Assembly (NCBI RefSeq): GCF_018342065.1
Contig: NZ_JAFDOE010000004.1
Coordinates: 357,957 to 421,956 of the forward strand
Direction: 5' to 3'
Source of the DNA: Citrobacter sp. FP75
Lineage (GTDB): Bacteria > Pseudomonadota > Gammaproteobacteria > Enterobacterales > Enterobacteriaceae
DNA length: 64,000 bases
The position numbers were made by a program, and so were the translations under genes. Shown piece after piece: positions 9,696-19,450 of the stretch (positions are counted from its first letter, which is position 1; every line of letters starts with the position of its first letter). Below the pieces are notes generated by a model that ran no database searches, was not told the DNA's origin, and saw only the letters and a list, made by a program, of their open reading frames with translations.

Positions 9696-10547
9696 TCAGG
9701 CTTTGTCGATAGCGCCGCTGGCCTGCAGGTACGGAATAATGGCTTCCTCGCAGGCCTGCTCCATCAGGTTCAAAGCATCAACGAGCTCACAGGATGTGTC
9801 GCGACACAGGGTATGCAATAGCGCAGCCTTTCCGGCTTCGAAGATCGCCGCACCGACGTTTATTTTGGCGATGCCAAACGCCGGACAGCGCTGGAGCTGA
9901 TCAAACGGCGTACCGCTGCCGCCATGTAGCGCCAGTGGCACCGTCGATAAACGGGCAATCTCCTCCAGCCGCCGGAAATCAATGGCTGGCGTGACGCCCG
10001 GCGCATACATGCCGTGCGCCGTACCGACCGATACTGCCAGTAAATCGATCCCGGTTTGTTGGATAAACGGTACAACGTCGGCTGCCTGAGTCATCAGATC
10101 AACGTTAGTCGCGTGGTCATAGCGCGGAGCGTCGGCCAAATGACCCAGCTCGCCTTCCACGCACAGAGAAACGCTGGCAGCAAGTTCTACTACCGCCTGG
10201 GTCTGACGAATGTTCTCCTCCAGTGCAAACGCCGAGGCGTCAATCATCAACCCGCTGAATCCGGCGCGAAAAGCCTGGCGAATACGCACAGGATGTTTGC
10301 CATGATCCAACGCCAGCGCGACCGGTACGGAGGCTTCTTCCGCCAGTGTTTTGACGATCGCTACTGCTAACGGCGCAGGAAAATGGTCCAGATGCCCCTG
10401 ATAAAGATTCAGAATGATGGGCGCACGGTGTTTCTCTGCCACCCGAACCGCCGCGCGGGCGCTTTCCAGGTTCATACAGTTGATGGCCAGCAGCGCGTAC
10501 TGCTCACGCCAGGCGTTCGTCACCATACTTTTCATATCGGCAAACAT
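9696..10547 (-). CDS. class II ketose-bisphosphate aldolase (second of two)
   Basis: This 283-residue class II aldolase paralogue keeps all metal and catalytic positions: LALDHGKHPVR, VGTAHGMYAPG and LALHGGSGTP. It differs from its neighbour over most of its length, so this is not a recent duplication. It could act on a different carbon chain, or pair with the neighbour as GatZ/KbaZ pair with GatY/KbaY. Unlike GatZ/KbaZ, though, both copies here look catalytically complete. Its start has GGAGG upstream, and it follows the EIIC gene by 11 bases. Confidence 0.86.
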   Translation of the reverse strand: MFADMKSMVTNAWREQYALLAINCMNLESARAAVRVAEKHRAPIILNLYQGHLDHFPAPLAVAIVKTLAEEASVPVALALDHGKHPVRIRQAFRAGFSGLMIDASAFALEENIRQTQAVVELAASVSLCVEGELGHLADAPRYDHATNVDLMTQAADVVPFIQQTGIDLLAVSVGTAHGMYAPGVTPAIDFRRLEEIARLSTVPLALHGGSGTPFDQLQRCPAFGIAKINVGAAIFEAGKAALLHTLCRDTSCELVDALNLMEQACEEAIIPYLQASGAIDKA

Positions 10548-10558
10548 ACGGCCTCCGG

Positions 10559-11650
10559 TTATTCCAGGGTGAAGGTGATTTCTTCGTCTTTCAGCTTTTG
10601 ATCGCTGAGCTCGTCAAACTCTTCATCACGCTCGGTCACCGGTTTCTTCCACAGCGACAGCATGACACCGCAAATCACCGTGCCGATCCCCAGCGCCAGG
10701 CAAAACAACAGCGGGTGCGTAAAGAGTGGGACCACGAACATACCGCCGTGTGGGACCGGGCTTTCAACGCCCCACACCATAATCAGGCCGCCCGCTATCG
10801 CCGAGGCCACCACGCAGGACCCCACCACGCGCAGCAGGTCGCGCGCCGCAATGGGAATCACCCCTTCGGTAATCATGCAGATCCCCATCGGAAACGCCGC
10901 TTTCAACGCTTCGCGCTCCGCACGGGTGTACTTGTGACGCGTCAGCAGGAACGAGAGCGTAATGCCGAACGGCGGGATCATCGAACCGACAAATTTCACC
11001 GCTTCCGGGCCATACACGCCGCTGACCAGCATGCCGTCCGCGAACAACGACATGGTTTTATTCACTGGCCCGCCGAAGTCGAATGTCGCCATTGCGCCGA
11101 GGATGGCGCCCATCAGAAAACGTGACCCACCCTGCATGGACTCCAGCAGGTGAATTAACGCATCCTGCAGCCAGGCAATCGGCTTGCCAATCAGCGTCAT
11201 CATCAACAGACCGCCAATGACAGTGCTCAGTACCGGCAGCACCATGATGGGCATCAACCCCTGCATCGACTGCGGTAAACGGATATAGCGCTTGAGCAGC
11301 AGGACGGTATAACCGACCAGAAACCCGCCCAGCATTCCGCCAATAAAACCGGTATGAATTTCGCCGCAGACAAAACCGACAATCAGACCCGGCGCAAATC
11401 CGGGGCGATCGGCAATGGAGTACGCAATCGCCGCGCTAATCAGCGGCACAATTAAGCCCATCCCCCAACCGCCAATCTGGTTGAGCATCCAGGGTATAGT
11501 TCCTGTTTTTTCACCGACGTTAGTACCGCCAAGTATTTGCCCGAGGGCAATACAGATCCCAGCGGCCACAATTAACGGAATCATCCACGAAATCCCCGTT
11601 AATAAATGTCTTTTTATTTCCTGAGATAGCGGAATTTTATTTTCACTCAT
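10559..11650 (-). CDS. PTS fructose-type EIIC component
   Basis: This 363-residue membrane protein is of the fructose/mannitol PTS EIIC type. Hallmarks are IADRPGFAPGLIVGF, the glycine-rich GFIGGMLGGFLVGY, and AMATFDFGGPVNK. About nine hydrophobic segments can be seen. It would form the sugar channel in the inner membrane and accept phosphate through the separate EIIA and EIIB encoded just upstream. The C-terminal 30 residues are acidic and cytoplasmic. The transported sugar cannot be read from sequence. Confidence 0.9.
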   Translation of the reverse strand: MSENKIPLSQEIKRHLLTGISWMIPLIVAAGICIALGQILGGTNVGEKTGTIPWMLNQIGGWGMGLIVPLISAAIAYSIADRPGFAPGLIVGFVCGEIHTGFIGGMLGGFLVGYTVLLLKRYIRLPQSMQGLMPIMVLPVLSTVIGGLLMMTLIGKPIAWLQDALIHLLESMQGGSRFLMGAILGAMATFDFGGPVNKTMSLFADGMLVSGVYGPEAVKFVGSMIPPFGITLSFLLTRHKYTRAEREALKAAFPMGICMITEGVIPIAARDLLRVVGSCVVASAIAGGLIMVWGVESPVPHGGMFVVPLFTHPLLFCLALGIGTVICGVMLSLWKKPVTERDEEFDELSDQKLKDEEITFTLE

Positions 11651-11676
11651 GTGAAACCCCTCCAGAATGAGGATCG

Positions 11677-11997
11677 CTACTGGTTGGTATTACCCAATGA
11701 TTTTTCGACCTTTTCAAGGAACTGAATCGGCGACTTTATGACAATTTCCGTTTTTACTCGTACAATGCGTTTATTGGAAAACCGTTCCTCCCCTTTTATT
11801 TTGACATCCACGGCGAGAATCACGACATCAGCAGAAAAAATATCTTCTGCCAGCAGTTCGTTTTCAGTTCCGATGGTGCCCTGGGTTTCAACTTTTATAT
11901 TATGGCCAAGCGCTTTAGCACCTTTAATTAATTTTTCACGGGCAATATAGGTGTGCGCAATACCCGCCGTACAGGCGGCAACACAAACAATATTCAT
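11677..11997 (-). CDS. PTS fructose-type EIIB component
   Basis: This 106-residue stand-alone EIIB protein has its phosphocysteine in the motif VCVAACTAGIAHTYIA (Cys9). It relays phosphate from EIIA to the sugar at EIIC. A GTG four codons upstream lies within the ribosome site GGAG, so the ATG at 11997 is preferred. It is spaced 26 bases before EIIC and 19 bases after EIIA. Confidence 0.9.
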   Translation of the reverse strand: MNIVCVAACTAGIAHTYIAREKLIKGAKALGHNIKVETQGTIGTENELLAEDIFSADVVILAVDVKIKGEERFSNKRIVRVKTEIVIKSPIQFLEKVEKSLGNTNQ

Positions 11998-12016
11998 AAC
12001 ATGCTCCACATTTTAT

Positions 12017-12487
12017 TTAGCAGACATTGGATTCAGCATATTGGCTAAACAGCTCAATAATTTTTTGTGGACTACTCTCTACCAGTAATTGTTCAATAAT
12101 ATCGTCATCCGCCAACGCGCCAGCAACCTGCGAGAGCAGACGAATATGGGTGGTGTTCTGATCTTCAAGACGTACGGCAAACAGAATGATGCACCGCACG
12201 CTGCTGCCGTCCAGGGTTTCCCAGGGAATATCCTGGCGAGTACGACCAATCGCCAATGTGGTATTGACCACCGCCGAGGATTTCCCATGCGGGATCGCAA
12301 TATGATTTTCGAAACCGGTTGAGCCTTCTGACTCACGCTGCCAGACATCCTGAATAAATGTTTCCCGACAGCTAATTGCCCCATCCTTTTGCAGAATATC
12401 CGTCAGTTCCTCAATAGCTTCCGTTTTGTTTGTGGCCTTCATGTCCAAAATAACGCGATTTGTATTGAGTATTTTCGTGATGTCCAT
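12017..12487 (-). CDS. PTS fructose-type EIIA component
   Basis: This 156-residue EIIA of the PTS_EIIA type 2 family has its phospho-histidine in NHIAIPHGKS (His67). It takes phosphate from HPr and passes it to EIIB. The start ATG at 12487 is preceded by GAGG; a TTG one codon upstream is less likely. It is the first enzyme-complex gene after the regulator, so the order regulator-IIA-IIB-IIC is that of a typical self-regulated PTS operon. Confidence 0.9.
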   Translation of the reverse strand: MDITKILNTNRVILDMKATNKTEAIEELTDILQKDGAISCRETFIQDVWQRESEGSTGFENHIAIPHGKSSAVVNTTLAIGRTRQDIPWETLDGSSVRCIILFAVRLEDQNTTHIRLLSQVAGALADDDIIEQLLVESSPQKIIELFSQYAESNVC

Positions 12488-12512
12488 CAATCATACCTCA
12501 TGGAGTCAGACA

Positions 12513-14066
12513 TTAATTTTCAACGACCAGCGACGTCGCCCGATGTAGTTTTTCCGTAATAACCGTTTCCGTTACTCGCTTAATATCAGCGTCATTGAAG
12601 AAGGCGGTGACATACACGACTGGCCTGGCAATCGTGGGTAAATTGATCGTCGAGACCACCAGTTCAATATCGTCCGTCAGTACCGAGAGCAAACTGCCTG
12701 CCGACACCACACCGACGATAGTCCAGTCCGGAAAAGCGCGCAGAATGCGGCTTTTGAGTAAATGCGAGGTGCCGATGCCGGTTGAGCAGACCAGCAGCAC
12801 GCGCTTACGCGCTATCTGGCGCTCCATTGCGGCCTGAAAATGCACGGTTAAATACCCCACCTCATCTTCCGACACCGCCCGATCGCCCCAGCGGCTAAAT
12901 ACCCGATTCACCGCACGCTGGGTCAGACGCCAGACATCCTGTAATTCACCTTTAATATCCTCCAGCAGCGGATTACGAATACGGATCTGGTAGTTCAGAC
13001 GGTTAATCAGCGGCTTAATATGGATCAGCAATCCGTCATACAGCGCGGCATCCTCACTGAGATCGCTGTCGACCATCTCGGCGAAGGTGGCAATCAGCCG
13101 ATGGGTAATCAACCGCGCTTCATCGCTGGAGTGCATGTGACCAATCACGCTGACATCGTTATGCTCTTCAATCACCACACCTGAGGAGATAATATACTGA
13201 TAAACAAACCAAACTTCGTCTTCCGGCAGCGGATGGGCAATGCGTTTTTCGATATGTCGAATCATCCGGCTGGCAATGGAAAAGATGCTCTCGTCACATG
13301 AAGTAACGTTTTCATCTTTTCTCGGTAGCGCGTTGCCCCGCGTGATGCGATACATCATGATCAGAATATGGGTAAAGATATTGACGTAGTAAGGTTCGCC
13401 CAGCGACCAGCACAGATCGTTTTCCATTTCCTGCAGCAGGGCCTGGACGAATAAAACATCCTCTTCGCCGAAGTAATGCACCAGCGCTTTATAACTACCC
13501 GGATCGAGGCGTGAATAAACCACGCTACCGGGTTCATTATGGTTAATTACGCCATTAATCAGCGATGCCATCGCCTGACGCACACCACTCTCACTGCCTT
13601 CAATGTGTGTTCCGCTCTGGCTGCGAATCAACGACAGACCCAGCGGGGTGATCCAGGACTCAATGACTTTCAGGTCGTTAACAATCGATGCGCTGCTAAT
13701 GAAATATCGTTCAGATAATTTGCTGATCGACGTTTCATGCGGCGTTTCGCTTAACAATTGCGACGCTATCTTGACACGCCGGGAATTATTCATCATGCCG
13801 TCAGCGTCATCACCCTCCGAGCCTAATAACTGATCCAAATATAAAAGGTCAGTAATATTATCAGCATTTAATATCACACCTGCACCGGCACGTTTATCGA
13901 TGGATATTTTCCATTCTGCTAACCACTGCTCCAACAGGCGGAGATCGCGCTGCACGGTTTTCTCTGAAACAGATAAATACTCGGCAATTTTCAGCAGCGT
14001 GACATATTCCTTCCGGGGCAGAAGAAACTTTAATAATCTGTTTTGTCGAGAGGTAATCATTTGCAT
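12513..14066 (-). CDS. PRD-containing PTS-regulated transcriptional activator (MtlR/ManR type)
   Basis: This 517-residue regulator starts with a helix-turn-helix (about residues 1-60, TLLKIAEYLSVSEKTVQRDL). A second HTH/Mga-like region follows, then two PTS regulation domains with conserved histidines in the middle. A C-terminal EIIB-like domain carries VLLVCSTGIGTSHLLKSRI. Such proteins bind DNA and are switched by phosphorylation from PTS components; they are not RNA antiterminators, because the N-terminus is DNA-binding. It lies 25 bases before the EIIA gene on the same strand and probably controls this whole locus. Confidence 0.85.
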   Translation of the reverse strand: MQMITSRQNRLLKFLLPRKEYVTLLKIAEYLSVSEKTVQRDLRLLEQWLAEWKISIDKRAGAGVILNADNITDLLYLDQLLGSEGDDADGMMNNSRRVKIASQLLSETPHETSISKLSERYFISSASIVNDLKVIESWITPLGLSLIRSQSGTHIEGSESGVRQAMASLINGVINHNEPGSVVYSRLDPGSYKALVHYFGEEDVLFVQALLQEMENDLCWSLGEPYYVNIFTHILIMMYRITRGNALPRKDENVTSCDESIFSIASRMIRHIEKRIAHPLPEDEVWFVYQYIISSGVVIEEHNDVSVIGHMHSSDEARLITHRLIATFAEMVDSDLSEDAALYDGLLIHIKPLINRLNYQIRIRNPLLEDIKGELQDVWRLTQRAVNRVFSRWGDRAVSEDEVGYLTVHFQAAMERQIARKRVLLVCSTGIGTSHLLKSRILRAFPDWTIVGVVSAGSLLSVLTDDIELVVSTINLPTIARPVVYVTAFFNDADIKRVTETVITEKLHRATSLVVEN

Positions 14067-14389
14067 TATTTACCCTTATCACACACCAGATTAAATATCT
14101 AAAGAAGCGCTTGCGCTCCACGTGTAATCCGTGATGGTAAATATAAGAGGACTACGATGTGGCAACAATACTAAATCGTGTCCTGTATTCCGGACAGAAA
14201 TAAGACAAAAAAGGGAAATAGTGAAATATTTACAGCGCAGATCACATTTTTCGCGGAAATTAGAGTGACAGCGCTCGCAAATATGGCCAGGTGAAATTTT
14301 AAGTCAGGATATTTTTGATTTTCAGATCTGGAACGCTGCTCGCATCGTGGTGCCGGATAAAACGCATCCGGCACCACATCGACACACGC
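14067..14389. other. intergenic region: promoter area of the lyxose/aldolase locus
   Basis: This 323-base gap separates the regulator start from the yicI 3' end. It contains an inverted repeat AGCGC-TT-GCGCT at 14105-14116, which overlaps a weak match to a Cra (FruR) site (GAAGCGCTTGC). It also contains a short palindrome TGTCC...GGACA near 14181 and a long perfect stem at 14347-14377. No gene is seen here. Confidence 0.5.
14347..14377. repeat. REP-type stem-loop after yicI
   Basis: A perfect 12-bp stem GTGGTGCCGGAT / ATCCGGCACCAC with a 7-base loop sits just past the yicI stop. It combines the REP core GCCGGAT with terminator-like geometry. Confidence 0.7.
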
Positions 14390-16708
14390 TTACAGGGTAA
14401 TCGTCAGCTCATTGCCCTGTGGAGTGATGACCACGCCCAGCTCGCTGCCCAGGTGCGACCCGCATTTAATGCCGCTAATTTGCTGAACATTACGCAGGCA
14501 CAGCGTCCAATTACGTGCTTCGCCGAGACCTTGCACGGTGATGGCATTACCCACACGTTTCGCCTTCAGCGTGAAGATAACCGAACCGTCAGCCGCCGGA
14601 ACTTCGCAAATCGCCTCCCGGCCCTCTTGCAGATGGAACAGCTGGAACGCAGTCCCTTCGTGCCAGGCGTAGTCCGGCTTCTGGTTATTGCGGCCCAGCG
14701 CCAGCAGGGTGTTTTCACGCACGTAGACCGGCAGGCTCAGGAAGTCGTGCTGCTGTTTATGCCAGCGGCTGCCTGTCAACTCATCGTTCTGCCACAGGTG
14801 CGTCCAGCGTCCTTCCGGCAGATAGAACTGCACATCACCCGCCTCGCTAAACACCGGCGCCACCATCACGCTATCGCCCAACATGTACTGGCGGTCGAGG
14901 TAATCGCACGCCGGATCGTCCGGAAACTCCAGCATCATCGCGCGCATCATCGGCGTACCGTGTTTACTGGCGCGGGCTGCTTCGCGATACAGGTAAGGCA
15001 TCATGCGGCATTTCTGCTCGGTGAAGTAGCGCACCACGTCGCAGGATTCGTCGTCGTACGCCCACGGCACACGGTAGGATTTGCTGCCATGCAGGCGGCT
15101 GTGGCTGGAAAGCAGCCCAAACGCGCACCAGCGCTTATAGACATGGGTTGGCGCGGTATTTTCGAAGCCGCCGATATCGTGGCTCCAGAAACCAAAACCA
15201 GAGAGACCAATGGATAAACCGCCGCGCAGACTTTCCGCCATCGACTCATAGTTGGCGTAGCAGTCACCCCCCCAATGCACCGGGAACTGCTGCGCGCCCA
15301 CCGAAGCAGAACGAGCGAACAATACCGCCTCCTCTTCACCGACGGTCTCTTTCAGCACGTTCCACACCAGTTCGTTGTAGATGTACGCATAATGGTTGTG
15401 CATTTTCTGCGGATCGGAGCCGTCGAACCACTGGACATCCGTTGGGATGCGCTCGCCAAAGTCAGTTTTGAAGCAATCCACACCGATATCCACCAGACCC
15501 TTCAGCTTGTTGGCATACCATTCGCAGGCCTCCGGATTGGTGAAGTCATAAATCGCCAGGCCCGGCTGCCATTTGTCCCATTGCCACAGGGAGCCGTCCG
15601 GGCGCTTGAGCAGATAACCCTTCTCTTTCAGCTCGCTGAAAATCGGTGATTTCTGCCCGATGTACGGGTTGATCCACACGCAGACCTTCAGCCCTTTCTC
15701 TTTCAGGCGGCGGATCATGCCTTCCGGATCCGGGAAGGTCACTGGATCCCACTCAAAGTCGCACCACTGGAAGGCCTTCATCCAGAAGCAGTCGAAGTGG
15801 AACACGTGCAGCGGCAAATTGCGCTCGGCCATTCCGTCGATAAAGCTGTTGACCGTCGCTTCGTCGTAGTTAGTTGTGAATGACGTGGTCAGCCACAGGC
15901 CGAACGACCAGGCGGGCGGCAGCGCCGGACGACCGGTAAAGCGGGTATAGCGATCCAGCACCGCTTTCGGCGTCGGGCCGTCGATGACAAAGTATTCCAG
16001 ATACTCGCTTTCAACGCTGAACTGTACTTTCGACACTTTCTCAGAGCCGATTTCAAACGACACGCACTGCGGATGGTTCACCAGCACACCGTAGCCACGG
16101 TTGGTGAGATAAAACGGGATGTTCTTGTAAGATTGTTCGGTACTGGTACCACCGTCGCGGTTCCAGGTCTCCACCGTCTGACCATTGCGCGCCAGCGCGG
16201 TAAAACGCTCGCCCAGCCCGTAGACGGTTTCGCCGACGCCCAAATCCAGGCGCTCAAACATATAGTTGCGCCCGCTGTTGGTATCCTGCACGTAGCCGTT
16301 ATTTTTCAGCTGACTGCCGGTAATGCGCTCACCGTTGCGCAGGAAATCCAGCGACCAGAACTCGCCCTTGGTGACGCGTACGCTCAAATTGCCGCTCTTC
16401 AACTCGGCAAATCCGGCGTTGTTTTGTATTTCGACCTTCACGTCCTGCAGCACGTTAAGCGGATAATGGGGGCCGGTATCCAGCGCGCCCTGGAAGTGTT
16501 CCATGCGAACGCCGACCACCCCTTCCTGCGGCGAGAAAAAGCGCAGCGTAAACAATGGGGTATCCAGTTGCCAGGTACGCTCACGCACGTCGCGCGGCGC
16601 AACATAGACAATCATCTCATTGCCCTGTTGCTCAACCTCAAACACCTGGATCGGGTTAATCACATTCAGTCCGGGCTGAATCAGCCAGTTTCCGTCGCTA
16701 ATTTTCAT
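14390..16708 (-). CDS. yicI: alpha-xylosidase YicI (GH31)
   Basis: This 772-residue protein has exactly the length of E. coli YicI and is near-identical to it. YicI releases alpha-linked xylose from the non-reducing end of xyloglucan-type oligosaccharides. The catalytic nucleophile is Asp416 in [12 protein letters not shown], and the acid/base is Asp482 in [14 protein letters not shown]; both positions were checked by codon counting. The ATG at 16708 gives the family N-terminus [10 protein letters not shown] with AAGGA 7 bases upstream. It follows yicJ by 10 bases, forming a transporter-enzyme operon in the cytoplasm. Confidence 0.97.
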   Translation of the reverse strand: MKISDGNWLIQPGLNVINPIQVFEVEQQGNEMIVYVAPRDVRERTWQLDTPLFTLRFFSPQEGVVGVRMEHFQGALDTGPHYPLNVLQDVKVEIQNNAGFAELKSGNLSVRVTKGEFWSLDFLRNGERITGSQLKNNGYVQDTNSGRNYMFERLDLGVGETVYGLGERFTALARNGQTVETWNRDGGTSTEQSYKNIPFYLTNRGYGVLVNHPQCVSFEIGSEKVSKVQFSVESEYLEYFVIDGPTPKAVLDRYTRFTGRPALPPAWSFGLWLTTSFTTNYDEATVNSFIDGMAERNLPLHVFHFDCFWMKAFQWCDFEWDPVTFPDPEGMIRRLKEKGLKVCVWINPYIGQKSPIFSELKEKGYLLKRPDGSLWQWDKWQPGLAIYDFTNPEACEWYANKLKGLVDIGVDCFKTDFGERIPTDVQWFDGSDPQKMHNHYAYIYNELVWNVLKETVGEEEAVLFARSASVGAQQFPVHWGGDCYANYESMAESLRGGLSIGLSGFGFWSHDIGGFENTAPTHVYKRWCAFGLLSSHSRLHGSKSYRVPWAYDDESCDVVRYFTEQKCRMMPYLYREAARASKHGTPMMRAMMLEFPDDPACDYLDRQYMLGDSVMVAPVFSEAGDVQFYLPEGRWTHLWQNDELTGSRWHKQQHDFLSLPVYVRENTLLALGRNNQKPDYAWHEGTAFQLFHLQEGREAICEVPAADGSVIFTLKAKRVGNAITVQGLGEARNWTLCLRNVQQISGIKCGSHLGSELGVVITPQGNELTITL

Positions 16709-16718
16709 CATCGGTTCC

Positions 16719-18101
16719 TTAGTTCTGTAATTCTGTAGTCGTGAAATCCTGCTGATTACGGCGCGCACCCTGCGACAGCTGGCGCATGATTTCAGTCAGA
16801 TACGGGGTTTTCAGGGTGTAGAAGCGTTTGGCAATCACGGCGCTCAGCAGGTAACAAATAGCCGGGACAATGGTGAACAGCGCGATGATAATGCTAATAG
16901 TGGCGCTGTTTTGCGTTGTCGCTGCGGCATCGTAGCCGCCGCCAGCCAGCATCCAGCCGATCATCGCCCCCCCGAGCGCCAGACCCAGCTTGAGCACGAA
17001 CAACGTGCCCGCAAAGCTGATGCCCGTCAGGCGTTTTCCGTTACACCACTCGCCGTAGTCAACGGTGTCGGACATCATCACCCACTGGATTGGCGTAACG
17101 AGCTGGTGCAGTACACCAATGACAAAGATAAAGCCGAACATGGTGATGCTGGCGTGCATCGGTACAAAGAACATCGCCAGGCTCGCTACCGCCAGTGCGG
17201 CGTTGGTCCACCAAAAGACACTGACTTTGCATTTCCAGTCGGTGAGCGGCTTCGCCAGCGCAGAGCCGATCAGGTTGCCAACGCAATAGGTGGTGAGAAA
17301 GGCGACAAACACCTCCGGCGTACCTAAAATCCAGGTGACGTAATACATCATCGCCCCGCCGCGAACGCAGACGGCCAGGATATTGAGGATGGTCAGCAGG
17401 CCCACGATACGCCACTGATCGTTGTTCCAGATATCGCGCAGATCTTCACGCATCGAGGTGTTGCTCGGCGGCGCCTCCACACGTTCTTTGGTTGTGAAGA
17501 AACAGAATGCCAGCATCAGGAACGCCACCACCGAGAGCACGGCAATCCCGCCCTGAAAACCCAGCGTTTTATTTTCACCGCCAATCAGATTCACCAGCGG
17601 CATCATCAGCACGGTGGAGAGCATGCCGCCCGCCGTCGCCAGCACAAAGCGCCAGGATTGCAGGGAGATGCGCTGCGTCGGGTCATTGGTGATGACGCCG
17701 CCCAGCGCACAGTAGGGAATATTGACCACGGTGTAGAGCAGGGTCAGCAGGGTGTAGGTAATAGCGGCATAAATCATTTTGCCGTTCAGGCTGAGATCCG
17801 GCGTGCTGTAGGCCAGCACGCAAACCAGGCCAAACGGCAGTGCGCCAAACAGCACCCACGGGCGGAATTTCCCCCAGCGCGAGCGGGTACGGTCAGCCAG
17901 CAGTCCCATACAAGGGTCTGAAATGGCATCCAGCGCTCGGGCCAGTAAGAACATGGTGCCGACAAATCCGGCCGGAATACCAAAAATATCGGTATAAAAG
18001 AACATCATATAAAACATGACGTTATCGAAGATGATGTGGCTCGCCGCATCGCCCATACCATAGCCAATCTTCTCCTTAACGGAGAGAATTTCATTTTTCA
18101 T
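16719..18101 (-). CDS. yicJ: putative xyloside/oligosaccharide symporter YicJ (GPH family)
   Basis: This 460-residue protein with about twelve membrane segments belongs to the glycoside-pentoside-hexuronide:cation symporter family. It begins [20 protein letters not shown], and the [20 protein letters not shown] loop is the family signature. Its product would import alpha-xylosides for YicI. The strong ribosome site AAGGATGC precedes the start. As in E. coli, it is the first gene of yicJI. The upstream region (18102-18340) contains TGTGAT half-sites around 18216 and 18239 that could bind CRP. Confidence 0.94.
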   Translation of the reverse strand: MKNEILSVKEKIGYGMGDAASHIIFDNVMFYMMFFYTDIFGIPAGFVGTMFLLARALDAISDPCMGLLADRTRSRWGKFRPWVLFGALPFGLVCVLAYSTPDLSLNGKMIYAAITYTLLTLLYTVVNIPYCALGGVITNDPTQRISLQSWRFVLATAGGMLSTVLMMPLVNLIGGENKTLGFQGGIAVLSVVAFLMLAFCFFTTKERVEAPPSNTSMREDLRDIWNNDQWRIVGLLTILNILAVCVRGGAMMYYVTWILGTPEVFVAFLTTYCVGNLIGSALAKPLTDWKCKVSVFWWTNAALAVASLAMFFVPMHASITMFGFIFVIGVLHQLVTPIQWVMMSDTVDYGEWCNGKRLTGISFAGTLFVLKLGLALGGAMIGWMLAGGGYDAAATTQNSATISIIIALFTIVPAICYLLSAVIAKRFYTLKTPYLTEIMRQLSQGARRNQQDFTTTELQN

Positions 18102-18352
18102 TACGCATCCTTAACGTTCTAAAAGCTCGCTGATACCGGTTACAGTTCTTGTAAACCATCCCTGCAAGCGAGAATATTCCGATATCTCGTTATCAAATTA
18201 CGATTCTTGTTTTCTGTGATCAGGGTAGCGTCGAAAAATGTGATGAAATGTAACTACCGGATTTATTGAGGATTTATATGAAACCGATCATGGCAAGACA
18301 AAAGGGAAGTTAAAAAAGTGAGTGAGGGGGTGTGGAAACCGTAGGAAGTAGC

Positions 18353-18358
18353 TATAAT
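18353..18358 (+). promoter_or_regulatory. selC promoter -10 box
   Basis: A perfect TATAAT is followed by the GC-rich discriminator GCGCCCCG, typical of stable-RNA promoters, about 32 bases before the mature selC 5' end. No convincing -35 hexamer was found at the expected spacing. Confidence 0.6.
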
Positions 18359-18389
18359 GCGCCCCGCCTCCATGTAGCAATCGAGGCGC

Positions 18390-18484
18390 GGAAGATCGTC
18401 ATCTCCGGTGAGGTGGCTGGACTTCAAATCCAGTTGGGGACGCCAGCGTTCCCGGGCAGGTTCGACTCCTGTGATCTTCCGCCA
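18390..18484 (+). tRNA. selC: tRNA-Sec (UCA anticodon)
   Basis: This 95-nt tRNA has an encoded CCA-type end (CGCCA). The 5' GGAAGATC pairs with GATCTTCC at the 3' side, and the anticodon loop GGACTTCAAATCC contains TCA. The long variable arm and GGTTCGACTCC T-loop match E. coli selC with only a few changes. It inserts selenocysteine at UGA codons in proteins such as formate dehydrogenases. The gene is intact, and its 3' end is a known integration site for pathogenicity islands. Confidence 0.98.
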
Positions 18485-18579
18485 AAATTCTTACCTTATC
18501 TCAGCCATTTGCCATATTTTTTCAGCACACAAATTCTTTTATGATCCTCGCCCAAATTTTTTCATAGCGAGAATCTAAT

Positions 18580-19146
18580 ATGAGCACTGCTCTTACAATT
18601 ATGACTATTGCTGCTACTGTAATTAGCCCATTATTAGCCATTCAGACACAAAAATTTATAGAAAGATATTCCCAGAAAAAATCATTAAAAATTGATATAT
18701 TCAAACAACTTATGGCTACCAGATCTCAGAATGCCAGGCTGTCAAGTGAACATGTTCGTGCACTAAACATGATCGACTTAGCATTTTACGGGAAAATTAA
18801 AAGAGGAAAAGCCAAAAGAAGTGCTTCTGAAGGTAATGTATTATCCTCATGGAAGCTATATTTTGCACATTTGAATACATCTTACCCTGATAACGATAAT
18901 ACCTTAGGTGCCATATGGAACCAAACAAGTAACAATCTTTTCTTAGACCTATTGTCAGAAATCGCAAAAGATATTGGATATGACTTTGAGCGAGTGCAAT
19001 TACAAACAGCCATATATTCTCCTGTAGCCCACGGAGCAATAGAAAACGATCAGTTAAAAATTAGGAAGGGTTTAGCTGCAATTTTTTCTGGAGAGGATGC
19101 CTTAAAAATGGAAATCATAAACATTCCGAATAGACAGAAAAATTAA
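18580..19146 (+). CDS. DUF6680-like small membrane-anchored protein
   Basis: This 188-residue protein has an N-terminal hydrophobic segment (about residues 3-21, TALTIMTIAATVISPLLAIQ) followed by a soluble, charged domain. Motifs include the region around RSQNARLSSEHVRALNMIDLAFYG and SWKLYFAHLNTSYPDN. I associate this pattern with the DUF6680 family, whose function is not established; the assignment is from memory. It is AT-rich and lies 95 bases after selC, the first gene of the accessory region. It could be a membrane-tethered stress or defence protein, but nothing in the sequence proves this. Confidence 0.65.
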   Translation: MSTALTIMTIAATVISPLLAIQTQKFIERYSQKKSLKIDIFKQLMATRSQNARLSSEHVRALNMIDLAFYGKIKRGKAKRSASEGNVLSSWKLYFAHLNTSYPDNDNTLGAIWNQTSNNLFLDLLSEIAKDIGYDFERVQLQTAIYSPVAHGAIENDQLKIRKGLAAIFSGEDALKMEIINIPNRQKN

Positions 19147-19154
19147 TCAATTCT

Positions 19155-19349
19155 CTACTTATCCTGTGGCTCAATACCCAATCTTGCCAGTTCCCTTCTT
19201 CCCAGGGTTTTGAGCCAATTCCCCAGACTCATCCCTTCTGCTTTTGCAGCAACTTCAAACTGCGCCTTTAGCTCCGGTGTAATGCGAATCTGAAAAGTTG
19301 GAGCCTTTCCGGATTTGGACTGATTTGGGTCGCGTTTAGCCGTTGACAT
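19155..19349 (-). CDS. small ribbon-helix-helix (HicB/CopG-like) protein
   Basis: This 64-residue basic protein has a core PTFQIRITPELKAQFEVAAK followed by AEGMSLGNWLKTLGRREL, which fits a ribbon-helix-helix DNA-binding fold like antitoxins of the HicB/CopG/Arc type. The frame is open 28 codons upstream, but the ATG at 19349 has AAAGGT at good spacing and gives a compact RHH protein. It is divergent from a SymE-type toxin gene with only 101 bases between starts, so it may repress that gene or act as its partner. Confidence 0.65.
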   Translation of the reverse strand: MSTAKRDPNQSKSGKAPTFQIRITPELKAQFEVAAKAEGMSLGNWLKTLGRRELARLGIEPQDK

Positions 19350-19450
19350 GTACGTACCTTTTAATCTGGCTACCTGACTTATAAACGCCCTCGCCCGGTA
19401 TTCGCAGTACCCGACGAGAGCTAACCTCACCAACTATCAAGGAGTTGATT

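Noticed and set aside
9696-10547. Reading the second aldolase as a non-catalytic GatZ/KbaZ subunit
   Set aside because: It keeps the Asp-His, His and His metal/catalytic motifs and is too short for GatZ/KbaZ.
14183-14197. CTGT...ACAG motif resembling a LexA box
   Set aside because: The spacer is 7 bases, not 8, and no SOS-type gene follows.
16911-17327. Long open frames opposite yicJ, gltS, yicI and other transporters
   Set aside because: They are antisense shadows of GC-rich coding genes, with no ribosome sites or protein-like composition.
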